From: Acidobacteriota bacterium | GTDB taxonomy: Bacteria; Actinomycetota; Acidimicrobiia; Spongiisociales; ZC4RG35 | NCBI GenBank assembly: GCA_022573225.1 | Contig: JACZUI010000004.1 | Location: 1 to 64,000 of the forward strand | Direction of reading: 5' to 3' | DNA: 64,000 nt | The notes under the pieces: model-generated | What the model was told of the DNA's origin: nothing | Database searches by the model: none | Seen by the model: the letters and a program-made list of their open reading frames with translations, nothing else | Program-made: the position numbers and the translations under genes | Shown: positions 27,556 to 37,568 of the stretch, piece by piece | How the letters are laid out: each line of letters opens with the position of its first letter | Numbering within the stretch: the first letter of the stretch is position 1

Positions 27556-28733
27556 CCGGCTACCGCGATCTCGTGGAGGCGGCAAGAGCCAGGATCGATG
27601 AGATCGACCCCGCCGACCTAGAGACTGCATTGGGCTCGGTAACGGTCATCGATGTCAGAGAGGCCGACGAGTATGACCAGGGGGCCGTCCCTGGAGCGCG
27701 GCTGGTACCAAGAGGCCTCTTGGAGCGTGATGTGGCCGGTCTGGTCCCGGATAGATCGACCGCGATAGTCGTGTATTGCGCCAGTGGATCTCGGTCTGTG
27801 CTGGCCGCGGCCAGCCTCCAGGAGATGGGATATGGGAACGTGGCGTCGCTGGTTGGCGGCTTCGAGCGTTGGAAGTCCGAAGGCCGAGCCTGGAAGACCG
27901 GAGAAGGGCTCACCTCCGACCAACGGAATCGCTACTCGCGCCATGTCCTTCTTCCTGAAGTCGGAGAGGCAGGTCAGACCAAGTTGCTCGAATCAAGGGT
28001 TCTGATGATCGGCGCCGGAGGCCTCGGCTCCCCCGCTGCCATCTATCTGGCCGCGGCCGGCGTCGGAACCATCGGGGTCGTCGACGACGACGTGGTCGAC
28101 TCCACCAATCTTCAACGTCAGATTCTCCACAACCTCGACCGGATCGGAATGCACAAGACCGACTCCGCCAGGGAGACTCTCACGGCTCTCAACCCAGACG
28201 TGAAGGTAGTCACCCACACCGAGCGGCTCTCTGCCGAGAACGCCATTGAGGTCATGTCGGGGTACGACGTCGTTGTGGATGGCGGAGACAACTTCCCCAC
28301 CCGGTACCTCGTCAATGACGCTTCGCTGCATCTCAGAGTCCCTGTCGTTCATGGTGCGATTTTCCGGTTCGAGGGACAGGCATCGGTGTTCCATCCCTAC
28401 GAAGGGCCCTGCTATCGATGCCTCTTCCCCGAGCCGCCCCCACCGGAGTTGGCGCCGTCGTGCGCCGAGGCAGGTGTGTTTGGGGTTCTACCCGGAGTCA
28501 TCGGCTCGATAGAAGCCGTGGAGGCAATCAAGATCCTCCTGGGGATCGGGGAGACGCTGGTCGGACGGCTGATGATCTACGACGCCCTCGATCAGGAGTT
28601 CAACACGTTCAAGATCGACCGCGACCCGGAGTGCGCGGCCTGTGGCGACCCGGAGAGGCCGCCAAGAATCGTCCAATACGACGACCTGTGTCTTCCAAGC
28701 GGGAATGTTGAAAGATCCACTGCGTCTGCCTGA
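27552..28733 (+). CDS. Rhodanese domain fused to ThiF/MoeB E1-like adenylyltransferase
   Basis: VIDVREADEYDQGAVPGA...VYCASGSRS; MIGAGGLGSPAAIYLAAAGVGTIGVVDDDVVDSTNLQRQ; VDGGDNFPTRYLVND; CYRCLFPEPPP and CAAC. Confidence 0.92.
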   Translation: MTGYRDLVEAARARIDEIDPADLETALGSVTVIDVREADEYDQGAVPGARLVPRGLLERDVAGLVPDRSTAIVVYCASGSRSVLAAASLQEMGYGNVASLVGGFERWKSEGRAWKTGEGLTSDQRNRYSRHVLLPEVGEAGQTKLLESRVLMIGAGGLGSPAAIYLAAAGVGTIGVVDDDVVDSTNLQRQILHNLDRIGMHKTDSARETLTALNPDVKVVTHTERLSAENAIEVMSGYDVVVDGGDNFPTRYLVNDASLHLRVPVVHGAIFRFEGQASVFHPYEGPCYRCLFPEPPPPELAPSCAEAGVFGVLPGVIGSIEAVEAIKILLGIGETLVGRLMIYDALDQEFNTFKIDRDPECAACGDPERPPRIVQYDDLCLPSGNVERSTASA

Positions 28734-29097
28734 CGACATTCGCGAGGCAATCGTGGCCCACGCCGAGAACTGCGCCCCCAACGAGTGTTGTGGCCTCCTC
28801 GCGTCGGACGACGCCGGACGGGTGCGCTTCGCCTATCCGCTGACCAACTGCCAGCCGTCACCACTGACATACACCGTTGACCCTGACGAGCACTTTGCGG
28901 CGCTCCAGCACGCCGAAACACGGGGCTGGACCCTATCCGGCGCATTCCATTCCCACCCCAAGGGGCCGCCCACTCCGTCGGTGATCGATGTCCAGAAGGC
29001 GCTGGAGCCGGATTGGGTCTATCTCATCGTGGGCGACGGTGAACTGAGGGGATTCCGGATTCGCGACAGAGAGGCCGTGGAGGTCGAGCTGGTTTAG
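28705..29097 (+). CDS. JAMM/MPN+ (Mov34) metallopeptidase, Mec-like
   Basis: ECCGLLASD; HSHPKGPPTPSVID (HxH-x7-S-x2-D). Start overlaps the end of the E1-like gene. Confidence 0.88.
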   Translation: MLKDPLRLPDDIREAIVAHAENCAPNECCGLLASDDAGRVRFAYPLTNCQPSPLTYTVDPDEHFAALQHAETRGWTLSGAFHSHPKGPPTPSVIDVQKALEPDWVYLIVGDGELRGFRIRDREAVEVELV

Positions 29098-29317
29098 AGC
29101 CTACCCACCGACCCGTCCCGAACTCCACCCACGGCTCAAAGCCCTGCTCTCTACCTAGGGGCAGCGGCCCCCGCAACTCCCCACAGTCGAGACGATGAAA
29201 GAACCCTTTCAACTACGCCAAATCCGAGATAGAGGCCCGTTTCGTCCTGTCCGAAATGCGGAAGGCGATATCTGGGCCCGGGCGAATCGGCCGAAGAAAG
29301 GCACATCTCGATCCTGA

Positions 29318-30055
29318 TCAGATGGTCAGTGACAAACCACCGTCAACCACCATGATTTCACCCGTGGTGTATGTGTTGGTGACCAGCGTCACCACGGCTA
29401 GGGCGATGTCGTCGGGCGTGGCCGATCGCCGCAGAGGCGCTTTGTTGGCCACCAACTCGTGCATCTCATCCCAGTCGGCGGTCCAGGGAGTGCTCACAAG
29501 ACCCGGCGCCACGGCGTTGACTCGCACCGGCCCGCACGACTTCGCCAGCAGAACTGTCAACTGGTTGAGTGCGGCCTTGGTCATCGAGTAGGCGATTGAG
29601 CTTCCGATCGGCCGGACACCTGCGATCGAGGTGACATTGACCACGTTGCCATCCGGAGACTCCCTGAGATGCGGCATCGCAGCCTTGGTCAACCACCAGG
29701 TGCCAAACACATTGACATCGAACGTTCGGCGAAAGATCTCATCGGTGAGAGATTCCAGGTCTTCATGGGGCACAGGAGAGGTCCATCCCGCGTTGTTGAC
29801 CAGGATGTCGAGCCGGCCAAAACGATGGAGGGCCGCATCGACAAGGGCGATGCCTTGAGCCTGTTCACTGATATCTGCCTGAACGTAGATCGAGTCGGTC
29901 GGGAGCGATTCGGCCACCGATTCACCGGCGGCGACCGATGATGCCGAGTTGACCACCACCTGAGCACCTGCATCGGCCAGCCGGCGCGCGGCTGCCTCCC
30001 CGATTCCGCTCGATGATCCTGTGACTATGGCGACCCTTCCTTCGAGTTCTGCCAC
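29318..30055 (-). CDS. SDR family oxidoreductase
   Basis: VAIVTGSSSGIGEAAARRLADAGA; NNAG; S...YSMTK motif; VVDGGLSLTI end. Confidence 0.9.
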   Translation of the reverse strand: MAELEGRVAIVTGSSSGIGEAAARRLADAGAQVVVNSASSVAAGESVAESLPTDSIYVQADISEQAQGIALVDAALHRFGRLDILVNNAGWTSPVPHEDLESLTDEIFRRTFDVNVFGTWWLTKAAMPHLRESPDGNVVNVTSIAGVRPIGSSIAYSMTKAALNQLTVLLAKSCGPVRVNAVAPGLVSTPWTADWDEMHELVANKAPLRRSATPDDIALAVVTLVTNTYTTGEIMVVDGGLSLTI

Positions 30056-30291
30056 GTTCAAACACCCTTTCGCTGACTGTCGCCATGATGACAGACCCGC
30101 AGCCATCGCCTCACGATCGGCAAGCCAGTGTTGATGACGGTGGAACATGTAGCGGGCCCAGGTGAGGGAGGGTGCACTTTCGCCGGCTGTGACCTCGATC
30201 GGATAGTCGTAGTAGCGCCCGGCAATGCCGTTCCAGGCCACGATTGCATTGCGACCGACATCCCCGGTCCCGACGACCGAACCCTCACGGC

Positions 30292-30672
30292 TTATTCGAC
30301 AATGAGCACACCAGCCATCCCGCCGCCCTCGGCATTCCCGTGATAGGTGCAGAAGAAGGTGTATTCGCCGGCCTCGTTGTAGATGATGGCAGCCTCGTCG
30401 CCCTCGAACTGATCGAGGTTCCCGAACACATCCTCGGTGGACCATGCGTCATCGGCATCGACTGAGCTGTGAGAATTACGACCCGCACCGACCCAGGTAA
30501 CCGAGCCACCCACAGGGATTTTGATCTCGGTGAATTCGAAACGGTTGTCGAACATCTTCACTGTCACGTCGTCCCCTGCGATGACCTCCCCGTCGGCTTC
30601 TCCATCGTCACCACCACAAGCCGCCAACACAACCGCCGCGATGAGGGCGACACCGAGAATCCTGGCCTTCAA
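30292..30672 (-). CDS. Cupredoxin-like lipoprotein
   Basis: TTG start; lipobox VVLAAC; DNRFEFTEIKIPVGGSVTWVGAGRNSHSS...GEYTFFCTYHGNAEGGGMAGVLIVE. Confidence 0.85.
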   Translation of the reverse strand: MKARILGVALIAAVVLAACGGDDGEADGEVIAGDDVTVKMFDNRFEFTEIKIPVGGSVTWVGAGRNSHSSVDADDAWSTEDVFGNLDQFEGDEAAIIYNEAGEYTFFCTYHGNAEGGGMAGVLIVE

Positions 30673-31245
30673 CTAATCGCGACTCTTGAATAGCTTCTTG
30701 ATCGAAGCCCACAGAGACGCAAAGAAGAGTGATAGGCCTCGGACCTCGGATGACTTGATCTCTGCAGCCTCTTCGCTGGTCCCGGCCTTGAGCTTTGCCT
30801 CCAAGCAGGACGCGAATTCCACGATGAGACGCTTCGACATTTCGTTGATGAGGCCAGTTCTGCCGAACTGGGCCGCGGGCCCTGACAGTGTCACGTCGGC
30901 CTCGATGCTGACCTTTGACCCCGCTTCTTTGCCTGACCCGACGTCTTCGGGTGTGATGACATAGACCACTTTCACCTGGCCCCGGGAGCCGCCCCGCTTG
31001 TCTACACCCTTGCCCTCGATTGTGGCCTTTCTGGCCTCCGGCTCAGGCGTGACTGTTGCCTTTCCCTCGAAGGCGGCCGACATCGGGCCCAACTTCACCG
31101 TGAGCTTGCCGTCATATGTTCCATCGTCGGACTGACCAAGAAGCTCGGCGCCGGGTAGGCACTGGGCCACAGAGGGAACGTCCTGGAAGAGGTCCCAGAC
31201 AACGTCCGGGCTACGCGCAACCACGAATTCCTGTTCGATTCTCAT
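30673..31245 (-). CDS. CoxG/SRPBCC family protein
   Basis: MRIEQEFVVARSPDVVWDLFQDVPSVAQCLPGAELLGQSDDGTYDGKLTVKLGPMSAAFEGKATV. Confidence 0.88.
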   Translation of the reverse strand: MRIEQEFVVARSPDVVWDLFQDVPSVAQCLPGAELLGQSDDGTYDGKLTVKLGPMSAAFEGKATVTPEPEARKATIEGKGVDKRGGSRGQVKVVYVITPEDVGSGKEAGSKVSIEADVTLSGPAAQFGRTGLINEMSKRLIVEFASCLEAKLKAGTSEEAAEIKSSEVRGLSLFFASLWASIKKLFKSRD

Positions 31246-31327
31246 GAGTCTCCAGAGGTTTGTAGAAGGAAGCCAAGGAACGGTAGTGAATCTAAGCGGA
31301 TTTGGCCCAGGAGTCTGTCGAATAGTG

Positions 31328-31813
31328 CTAGGTGTGCTCGGTGTCGCCCGCAATCAGATCCAGGGCATGTGGTAGAAGATCAACGATCGCCGCCAGCCCC
31401 TCCGAGGCGCCTTTGGGCGAACCCGGAAGATTCACAACCAGAGTGCTGCCGACCGTTCCCGCCCGGGCCCGGGACAGCGCCGCGTACTCGGTTGACTCCA
31501 GGCCCCTGGTCATCATGAGATGGGTCAGACCCGGTGCCTCCCGCTCGAGAACAACCGCTGTTGCTTCGGGCGTGACGTCGCGGGGCCCAAACCCGGTTCC
31601 GCCCGTCGTCAACACCAGGTCCTGGTGACCGACGGCGCCTTGAACGGCGGCAACGATCTCGCGTTGTTCATCCGGAACGACAGCCCTCGATACACCGAAT
31701 CCAGCCTCAATTAGTCGCTCTTCGAGAAGATTGCCCGAGACGTCTTCCCGCGTCCCGGCGTTCACCCCGTCGCTAACGGTGAGAACCAGGGCGACCCGGG
31801 AACTCAACCCCAC
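31328..31813 (-). CDS. Molybdenum cofactor biosynthesis protein MoaB/Mog family
   Basis: [48 protein letters not shown]. Confidence 0.9.
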   Translation of the reverse strand: MGLSSRVALVLTVSDGVNAGTREDVSGNLLEERLIEAGFGVSRAVVPDEQREIVAAVQGAVGHQDLVLTTGGTGFGPRDVTPEATAVVLEREAPGLTHLMMTRGLESTEYAALSRARAGTVGSTLVVNLPGSPKGASEGLAAIVDLLPHALDLIAGDTEHT

Positions 31814-32646
31814 TGGGTGGGATCTAACGACACCCCGCCCCTCAACACGAAGATCTCGAAGAGAAGGATGACAATAAGTGTGGCCGCCAGACCCCACGGC
31901 ATGGCTGTATCACGGTGCTCCTCGGGTCCACGAACCGATGTCGTGCCCGGTGCCGCGGCAAGAGTCGCCAGGAATATGACAGCCGTGAGCGGAAGCGTCG
32001 GCACCACACCGCTCCCCGCGTCCGGGATGAAAAACGGAATCGCGGCAAAGGCCGCAACGACGGCCGGGACCAAGGCGATCCACAGGACCATGGTGAACCG
32101 TTTCTTTCCGCTCGAAATGAGTCTGCGATGCGGGGTAAACACCAGGAATGCAGCAGCCGCGGACAGAGCCATCAGCAGGAGGCCGATTCCTCCCCCGGCG
32201 GCGATCACAACATCGAGCCCGGGTGGGGTCTCCAGAGTGTCGTAGGCAAGGGCGAGCTGGCTGTCCGCGGCGAATGGAAGTACCGCGGCCTGGGCGAAGG
32301 CCTGACGCAACACCTGCAACAGTGTCCACAACAACGTGAGCCTGGCTACGCCGTGCCCACGCGCTGTGGGGTAAGTGAAGAGAGCAAAAAAACCAACGAG
32401 GAGACAGAGGATGAAGCCGCCGGCATAGGCCATGTCCGTCGCACCGGTGAACTCCACCCTGTTGTTGAACAGAACCGCGTCACCGCCCAGGATCACAGCC
32501 AGCACGCCGTCACCGAGGTCGTCGAGAAACTGAGCGATAACGATGCCGAGCGTGGATCCGAGGGCGGACGCGATTATTAGCGTCGGGCCGATCCTCTTGA
32601 GTGTTTCGGTGGTCGACCCGCCGTTCGTCCCTACATCACTGGTCAC
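31804..32646 (-). CDS. Hypothetical multi-pass membrane protein
   Basis: GTG start at 32646; about seven hydrophobic segments; 3' end overlaps the MoaB/Mog start. Confidence 0.7.
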   Translation of the reverse strand: MTSDVGTNGGSTTETLKRIGPTLIIASALGSTLGIVIAQFLDDLGDGVLAVILGGDAVLFNNRVEFTGATDMAYAGGFILCLLVGFFALFTYPTARGHGVARLTLLWTLLQVLRQAFAQAAVLPFAADSQLALAYDTLETPPGLDVVIAAGGGIGLLLMALSAAAAFLVFTPHRRLISSGKKRFTMVLWIALVPAVVAAFAAIPFFIPDAGSGVVPTLPLTAVIFLATLAAAPGTTSVRGPEEHRDTAMPWGLAATLIVILLFEIFVLRGGVSLDPTQWG

Positions 32647-32868
32647 GATGGGTGATGCTATACGAAGACGCGGCCGTTCCAATGGGCAAAGCCGGTCGAT
32701 GACGAGAGGGAAGTTGGCGTGGGAGCGGACCGGTTCCTGGGCGGAGCCGGCCAGACCCTCTCTTTGGGCCGCATCCCGGAACGCATCCCCCCTTGAACTG
32801 TCGGAAACACGACAAACGAGGCCCAACCGGGGAATCGCGGAGCCGGTCAATTTCGTTAACTCGGCTAG

Positions 32869-34125
32869 ATGAAGTGGTCTAAGCGTGGAGTGGTTATTGT
32901 GGTTCTGGGTCTCGTTATCGCTGCCTGCGGTGGGGCAGCCACCGGGTCGTCACCGACCACAGTGCCCGCAACGGCAAGCACTGATGCCAATGCCGACACG
33001 AACACGACCCGGGCACCGGATGCTTCCAAGTCGGGCAGCGAGCTTCTGCCGGAGCAGGAGATCCCTGATCTCCTCCGTCACCTGACCACCGTCTGGGAGA
33101 CCGACTTCTCCAGAGCCACCGTGGATCTCAACGAGATCCTGGTCGGCATACCCGCGTTGGATCCCCGGGATCTGATACGACCCATTGATGATCCTGTCTT
33201 CCGGCCCGTCGCCGAAACAACCTGGCTGACCGACCAGGACCCCGGCTTGGCTCTCGAGATCGACGGGGACGCCCGCTTCTACCCGCTCGCCGTCCTCACC
33301 CGGCACGAGATCGCCAACGACGAGGTCGGCGGGATACCCGTTGCTGTCACCTATTGCCCGCTCTGCAATACCGGCATCGTGTTCGACCGTCGGTTCGAGG
33401 GCCAGATTCTGCGACTTGGTGTCTCCGGGCTCCTCAGGAACTCCGATCTGGTGATGTGGGACGACGCGACCACCTCTCTGTGGCAGCAGATAACCGGCCG
33501 AGGGATCGTCGGCACTTACGCCGGTGAACAACTCCAGACGATCGGATCCGCCATCGTCAGATGGGCCGACTTTGCGGTTGCCTACCCAGATGGCCAGGCG
33601 ATGAGCGAAGACCAGGGGTTCGGGATCAGGTACGGCACGAACCCCTATACGGGGTACTCGTCACGACCGGCGCCTTACCCGTTCTTCAGGGGCGAGCTCG
33701 ACGACCGCTACCCGGCATTGGAGCGCGTGGTCGGGGTGACACTGGACGAGGCATCCAAGGCCTACCCGTTTTCCGAAATCGAGAAAGTTAAAGTGGTGAA
33801 TGACATAGTGGCGAACCAGCCAGTCGTGGTGTTCTGGGGTGCGAGCGACACCGCCGATGCGCTGGATTCCTCCCGGATCTCAGAGGCGCAAGGCATCGGC
33901 ACCGGCATCGCCTACTCACCTGTGGTCGGCGGCCAGACTCTGACCTTCGAGGTGATAGGCGACATCGAGTTTCGTGACATCGAGACCGGAACCACCTGGT
34001 CGATTCTGGGCAAGGCGCTCGAAGGCGAGCTCGCCGGTGAGGCGCTGGAACTACTACCACACCGCAACGAGTTCTGGTTTGCCTGGCACGCCTTCTTCCC
34101 CGACGCGGACGTCTGGCAGGGCTGA
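32869..34125 (+). CDS. DUF3179-like lipoprotein
   Basis: Signal peptide with LVIAAC; RFYPLAVLTRHEIANDEVGGIPVAVTYCPLCNTGIVFDR; GLLRNSDLVMWDDATTSLWQQITG. Confidence 0.85.
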   Translation: MKWSKRGVVIVVLGLVIAACGGAATGSSPTTVPATASTDANADTNTTRAPDASKSGSELLPEQEIPDLLRHLTTVWETDFSRATVDLNEILVGIPALDPRDLIRPIDDPVFRPVAETTWLTDQDPGLALEIDGDARFYPLAVLTRHEIANDEVGGIPVAVTYCPLCNTGIVFDRRFEGQILRLGVSGLLRNSDLVMWDDATTSLWQQITGRGIVGTYAGEQLQTIGSAIVRWADFAVAYPDGQAMSEDQGFGIRYGTNPYTGYSSRPAPYPFFRGELDDRYPALERVVGVTLDEASKAYPFSEIEKVKVVNDIVANQPVVVFWGASDTADALDSSRISEAQGIGTGIAYSPVVGGQTLTFEVIGDIEFRDIETGTTWSILGKALEGELAGEALELLPHRNEFWFAWHAFFPDADVWQG

Positions 34126-34377
34126 TCAGGCGGTTATCAACGTCCCGATCGCCCACAAGAGGAACAGACCGATCGCCATCAGGAGAACGGGCGCTGTCCT
34201 CCGCCAGTTGAGAAAGGACCAGGCACCGATCACAACAAGAAGGATGGACATGGTTGCGGTCCACCACGCGGGCACCAGTCCGGCAACGGCTCCTCCCACG
34301 ATCAGGACGGCGATCACAACGAGAAAGCCCCCGGCCACAAGCGAGTAGAGGACCTGTCTCGGAGTTGGCTCGCTCAT
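34126..34377 (-). CDS. Small membrane protein (83 aa)
   Basis: MSEPTPRQVLYSLVAGGFLVVIAVLIVGGAVAGLVPAWWTATMSILLVVIGAWSFLNW...; ATGA coupling to the glycosylase gene. Confidence 0.65.
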   Translation of the reverse strand: MSEPTPRQVLYSLVAGGFLVVIAVLIVGGAVAGLVPAWWTATMSILLVVIGAWSFLNWRRTAPVLLMAIGLFLLWAIGTLITA

Positions 34378-34943
34378 TTGACCCCGGCGGCGTCTGCCAC
34401 GTCCGTGTGCCATCGCGCCAGCGACTCGACAGTCTCGTGGGCATTGAGACCACTTGGGTTGGGGATCACCCACAACTCCGAACCAGCGAGGGGCTGGCGC
34501 TGGAGACCCAGAGATGCGAGAGGTTCTCCAAAGGCCGTCCGGTAGGCGGTCACCCCGGCAACGGCGACCACCACCGGATGAAGCTGTTCAACCAACGCTC
34601 TCAGGCGAGTACAGCCGACGACCAGTTCGGTCTCAGTGAGCTCCGAGGCCCTCACGGTCGCCCGGGAGACGAGGTTGGTGATTCCCATGCCTTTTCCGGT
34701 GAACTCGGCTCGCTGGTCATCGGACATCCCAACAGAAGTGTCTACCTCCAACTCAATCAGACCTGCCTCGCGCAGCGCCGGATAGAAGCGGTTGGACGGA
34801 TGACAGAAGTGAGTCCCCGTCGCGGCGGTCCAAAGGCCGGGATTGATTCCCACGAAGAGCAACCGGGTATCGGATCCGATCAGGTCGGGAACCGTCTTGT
34901 CGCGAAAGGACTCGAGGTACTCGCGAGTGAAGACGGGAGGCAT
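34374..34943 (-). CDS. mug: G/U mismatch-specific DNA glycosylase (Mug-type)
   Basis: LLFVGINPGLWTAATGTHFCHPSNRFYPAL; VIPNPSGLNAH. Confidence 0.9.
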   Translation of the reverse strand: MPPVFTREYLESFRDKTVPDLIGSDTRLLFVGINPGLWTAATGTHFCHPSNRFYPALREAGLIELEVDTSVGMSDDQRAEFTGKGMGITNLVSRATVRASELTETELVVGCTRLRALVEQLHPVVVAVAGVTAYRTAFGEPLASLGLQRQPLAGSELWVIPNPSGLNAHETVESLARWHTDVADAAGVK

Positions 34944-34954
34944 CTCCCGGAGTG

Positions 34955-35575
34955 CTACTTCTTCTGACTCTCGTAGTAGGGATTGTCCCCGGAGGCGTGG
35001 TCGGTCACGTCGACCACCTGGGTCAAGTCAGGGATCGACTCGAGAATGATCTTCTCGATGCCCTGCTTCAGGGTCACCTCCGCCAGCCCACAACCCTGAC
35101 ATCCGCCGGAGAGCCGCAGATAGGCGATGGTCCCATCGACAGAGACCAGTTCCGCACCCCCGCCATGTGCGGCGATCGCCGGGTTCACTTGTTGGGTGAG
35201 AACCTGCTCCACTCGTTCGACCAGAGGACCCGTCAAGTCGCCACTGGGCGCCGACATCTCGGGAGGAGCCGGGCTGTTCGGATTGTTCATCGCCAGGCCC
35301 TCTTCGGTCAGGTCCAACGAGGAGCCTTCCAGCTTCTCTGCGTCCTCCGCCGGAAAGATGATGGCAAGTCCCTCGTAGCGCTCCTCGACCCAACCCTCCT
35401 TCTTGTCGGCCAGGGCTACGAAGGCCAGCTCATAGGTGAACTGGGGCCCGCTGAAACCTGTCACCTCGATGGACAGGGCAAACTCGTCGTCGCCGGGTTC
35501 CTGATCGCGCAGCTTGCGGACCATATCGAGCGCATCGGGCGCAATACTCAAAACCGTGGGTTCGGACATCTGCAA
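34955..35575 (-). CDS. Fe-S biogenesis protein, HesB-like plus NifU C-terminal domain (NfuA-like)
   Basis: C-terminal NPAIAAHGGGAELVSVDGTIAYLRLSGGCQGCGLAEVTLKQGIEKIILESIPDLTQVVDVTDH. Confidence 0.88.
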   Translation of the reverse strand: MQMSEPTVLSIAPDALDMVRKLRDQEPGDDEFALSIEVTGFSGPQFTYELAFVALADKKEGWVEERYEGLAIIFPAEDAEKLEGSSLDLTEEGLAMNNPNSPAPPEMSAPSGDLTGPLVERVEQVLTQQVNPAIAAHGGGAELVSVDGTIAYLRLSGGCQGCGLAEVTLKQGIEKIILESIPDLTQVVDVTDHASGDNPYYESQKK

Positions 35576-35605
35576 GGATGGTAACCGACCCTTTGGACCA
35601 ACCCA

Positions 35606-36805
35606 ATGCCGACCGCCGTAGTCATCCTCCCCAGCACGACCTATCGGGCCACCGACTTCGTCAAAGCCGCCGAAAGTCTTGGCGTCGATCTCATCGTCGC
35701 GTCCGAGAACCCTCCGCCGCTCGACATGGGAGACCGATACCTTCAGATCGACTGTTCCGACCCCGATGGGGCATCTGAGGCGATCATCGCCCTGGGCGAT
35801 CGCATGGAGATAGACGGTGTGGTGGCTGCCGATGACGCGGGTGTGGTGGTCGCCGCCCTGGCATCGGAGAAGCTGGGCCTTCTCGGCAACGGTCCCGAGC
35901 CCGCCGCGGCTACCCGCGACAAGGGTGCCCAGCGCAATCTGATGGAGATCGCCGAGATCCCCCAGCCTCGATTCAGCGAGTTGAGCCCGAATGCTCCCCC
36001 TGGTGACGCCGTAATCGGACTCACCTTCCCCGTCATCATCAAGCCTCTCGATCGATCGGCCGGCCAGGGTGTGATCCGGGCCGACAACATCGAAGAACTA
36101 GAAGTCAGGACCAAGGAGGTGCGCGGGATTGTCGGGGCCGACGCACCGCTCCTGATCGAGGAGTTCATCTCAGGAGACGAAATAGCCCTGGAAGGGATTG
36201 TCACCGACGGAGAGCTCACGACGCTGGCCATCTTCGACAAGCCCGGGGCCAGCGAGGGACCGATGTTCCAAGAGACCATTTTGGTAACCCCATCGCGGCT
36301 GAGCCCGGATCGCCAAGCCGAATCCGAGAGGGTTGCCTCCAGTGCCCTCCGGGCCATCGGCATAGAGCACGGGCCGGTGCACGTAGAGATGAAAGTCGAC
36401 CAAGATCGAGTCAGCATCATCGAGGTAGCCGCCCGGTCGATCGGAGGCCTCTGCTCGCAGAGTCTGAACTTCGGTCTCATGGGGACCAGCCTCGAGACCC
36501 TGATCCTGAGAAACACCCTCGGCCTCGACAAGCCCGAACTCAAGCGGGAGCCGATAGCCACCGGAGTCTTGATGATCCCGATCCCACGCGGCGGCGTATT
36601 CGGTCAAGTGAGCAACATCGATGCGCTTCGCGAGATCCCCGGTGTCACCGGGATAGACATCACCGTCACACCAGGCAACCGGATCGATCCGCCTCCCGTC
36701 GGAGATCGCTACCTCGGCTTCGTTTTCGCCCGCGCCGACAGTCCTGAAGAGGTCACCAAGAGCCTCATCTCGGCGCGTGACCTGGTAGAAGTTGAAATCT
36801 CATGA
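35606..36805 (+). CDS. ATP-grasp domain protein
   Basis: FPVIIKPLDRSAGQGVIRADN; LLIEEFISGDEIALEGIVTDGEL; GPVHVEMKVDQDRVSIIEVAARSIGG. Confidence 0.85.
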   Translation: MPTAVVILPSTTYRATDFVKAAESLGVDLIVASENPPPLDMGDRYLQIDCSDPDGASEAIIALGDRMEIDGVVAADDAGVVVAALASEKLGLLGNGPEPAAATRDKGAQRNLMEIAEIPQPRFSELSPNAPPGDAVIGLTFPVIIKPLDRSAGQGVIRADNIEELEVRTKEVRGIVGADAPLLIEEFISGDEIALEGIVTDGELTTLAIFDKPGASEGPMFQETILVTPSRLSPDRQAESERVASSALRAIGIEHGPVHVEMKVDQDRVSIIEVAARSIGGLCSQSLNFGLMGTSLETLILRNTLGLDKPELKREPIATGVLMIPIPRGGVFGQVSNIDALREIPGVTGIDITVTPGNRIDPPPVGDRYLGFVFARADSPEEVTKSLISARDLVEVEIS

Positions 36806-36947
36806 GGGTCCCAGCCATTCTGCCGGTGGCCCACATCTTCATCCACCACCAGGTAAAACCTACCTTAAAGCTCTACTTGAGGGTCACTTCTTACCCGCGC
36901 CAACGCGTGTAAGACGATTTTGTCATTTGGCCATCGAAACGATCCTC

Positions 36948-37568
36948 ATGTTCACCGGCGGCGACCCACCAGGACCCGAGATCGTCGACGACCTGCCCGC
37001 GGCTGATCTGATCATCGCCGCCGACGGCGGATACGACTCGGCTGCCGAGCTCGGATTCGGCGTGGATGTCCTGGTCGGTGACCTCGACTCGATAGCGGCG
37101 ACTTCGATCCCCGACCATGTGATCGTGGAGAGGCATCCCGCCGACAAGGACCAGACCGATCTCGAACTGGCGCTCGAACTGGCAATCAGGGAGGACCCGT
37201 CAAGACTGGTTGTCGTCAGTGGCGCCGGCGGTCGACATGACCACGAGTTGGCGACGGCAGCGCTCCTTTGTTCTCGCCGTTGGGAGCGGATCGACGAGCT
37301 CGACTGGCTGTCAAGCCGGAGCCGGGCTCACGTTGTCAGGGGGAGACGGATCCTCCACGGCGACATCGGATCAATCCTGAGCCTGATTCCTGCTGCTGAA
37401 GCCGCATCAGGAATCACGACCAAGGGCCTCAAGTGGAATCTCACCGATGAGACTCTTCTCTACGGTGAGACCCGAGGGGTGAGCAATGTGATGACGTCGC
37501 CGGTCGCCGATATTCGCGTCGCCTCGGGATGTCTCATGGTCGTGCTTCCGTTCGGGTTTCAGCCGTAG
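36948..37568 (+). CDS. Thiamine diphosphokinase
   Basis: LIIAADGGYDSAAELGFGVDVLVGDLDSI; HPADKDQTDLELAL; GAGGRHDHELAT. Confidence 0.88.
   Translation: MFTGGDPPGPEIVDDLPAADLIIAADGGYDSAAELGFGVDVLVGDLDSIAATSIPDHVIVERHPADKDQTDLELALELAIREDPSRLVVVSGAGGRHDHELATAALLCSRRWERIDELDWLSSRSRAHVVRGRRILHGDIGSILSLIPAAEAASGITTKGLKWNLTDETLLYGETRGVSNVMTSPVADIRVASGCLMVVLPFGFQP

Noticed and set aside
29098-29317. Possible RNA gene in the gap after the JAMM gene
   Set aside because: Only a short ggggc...gcccc stem; no tRNA or known ncRNA pattern recognised.
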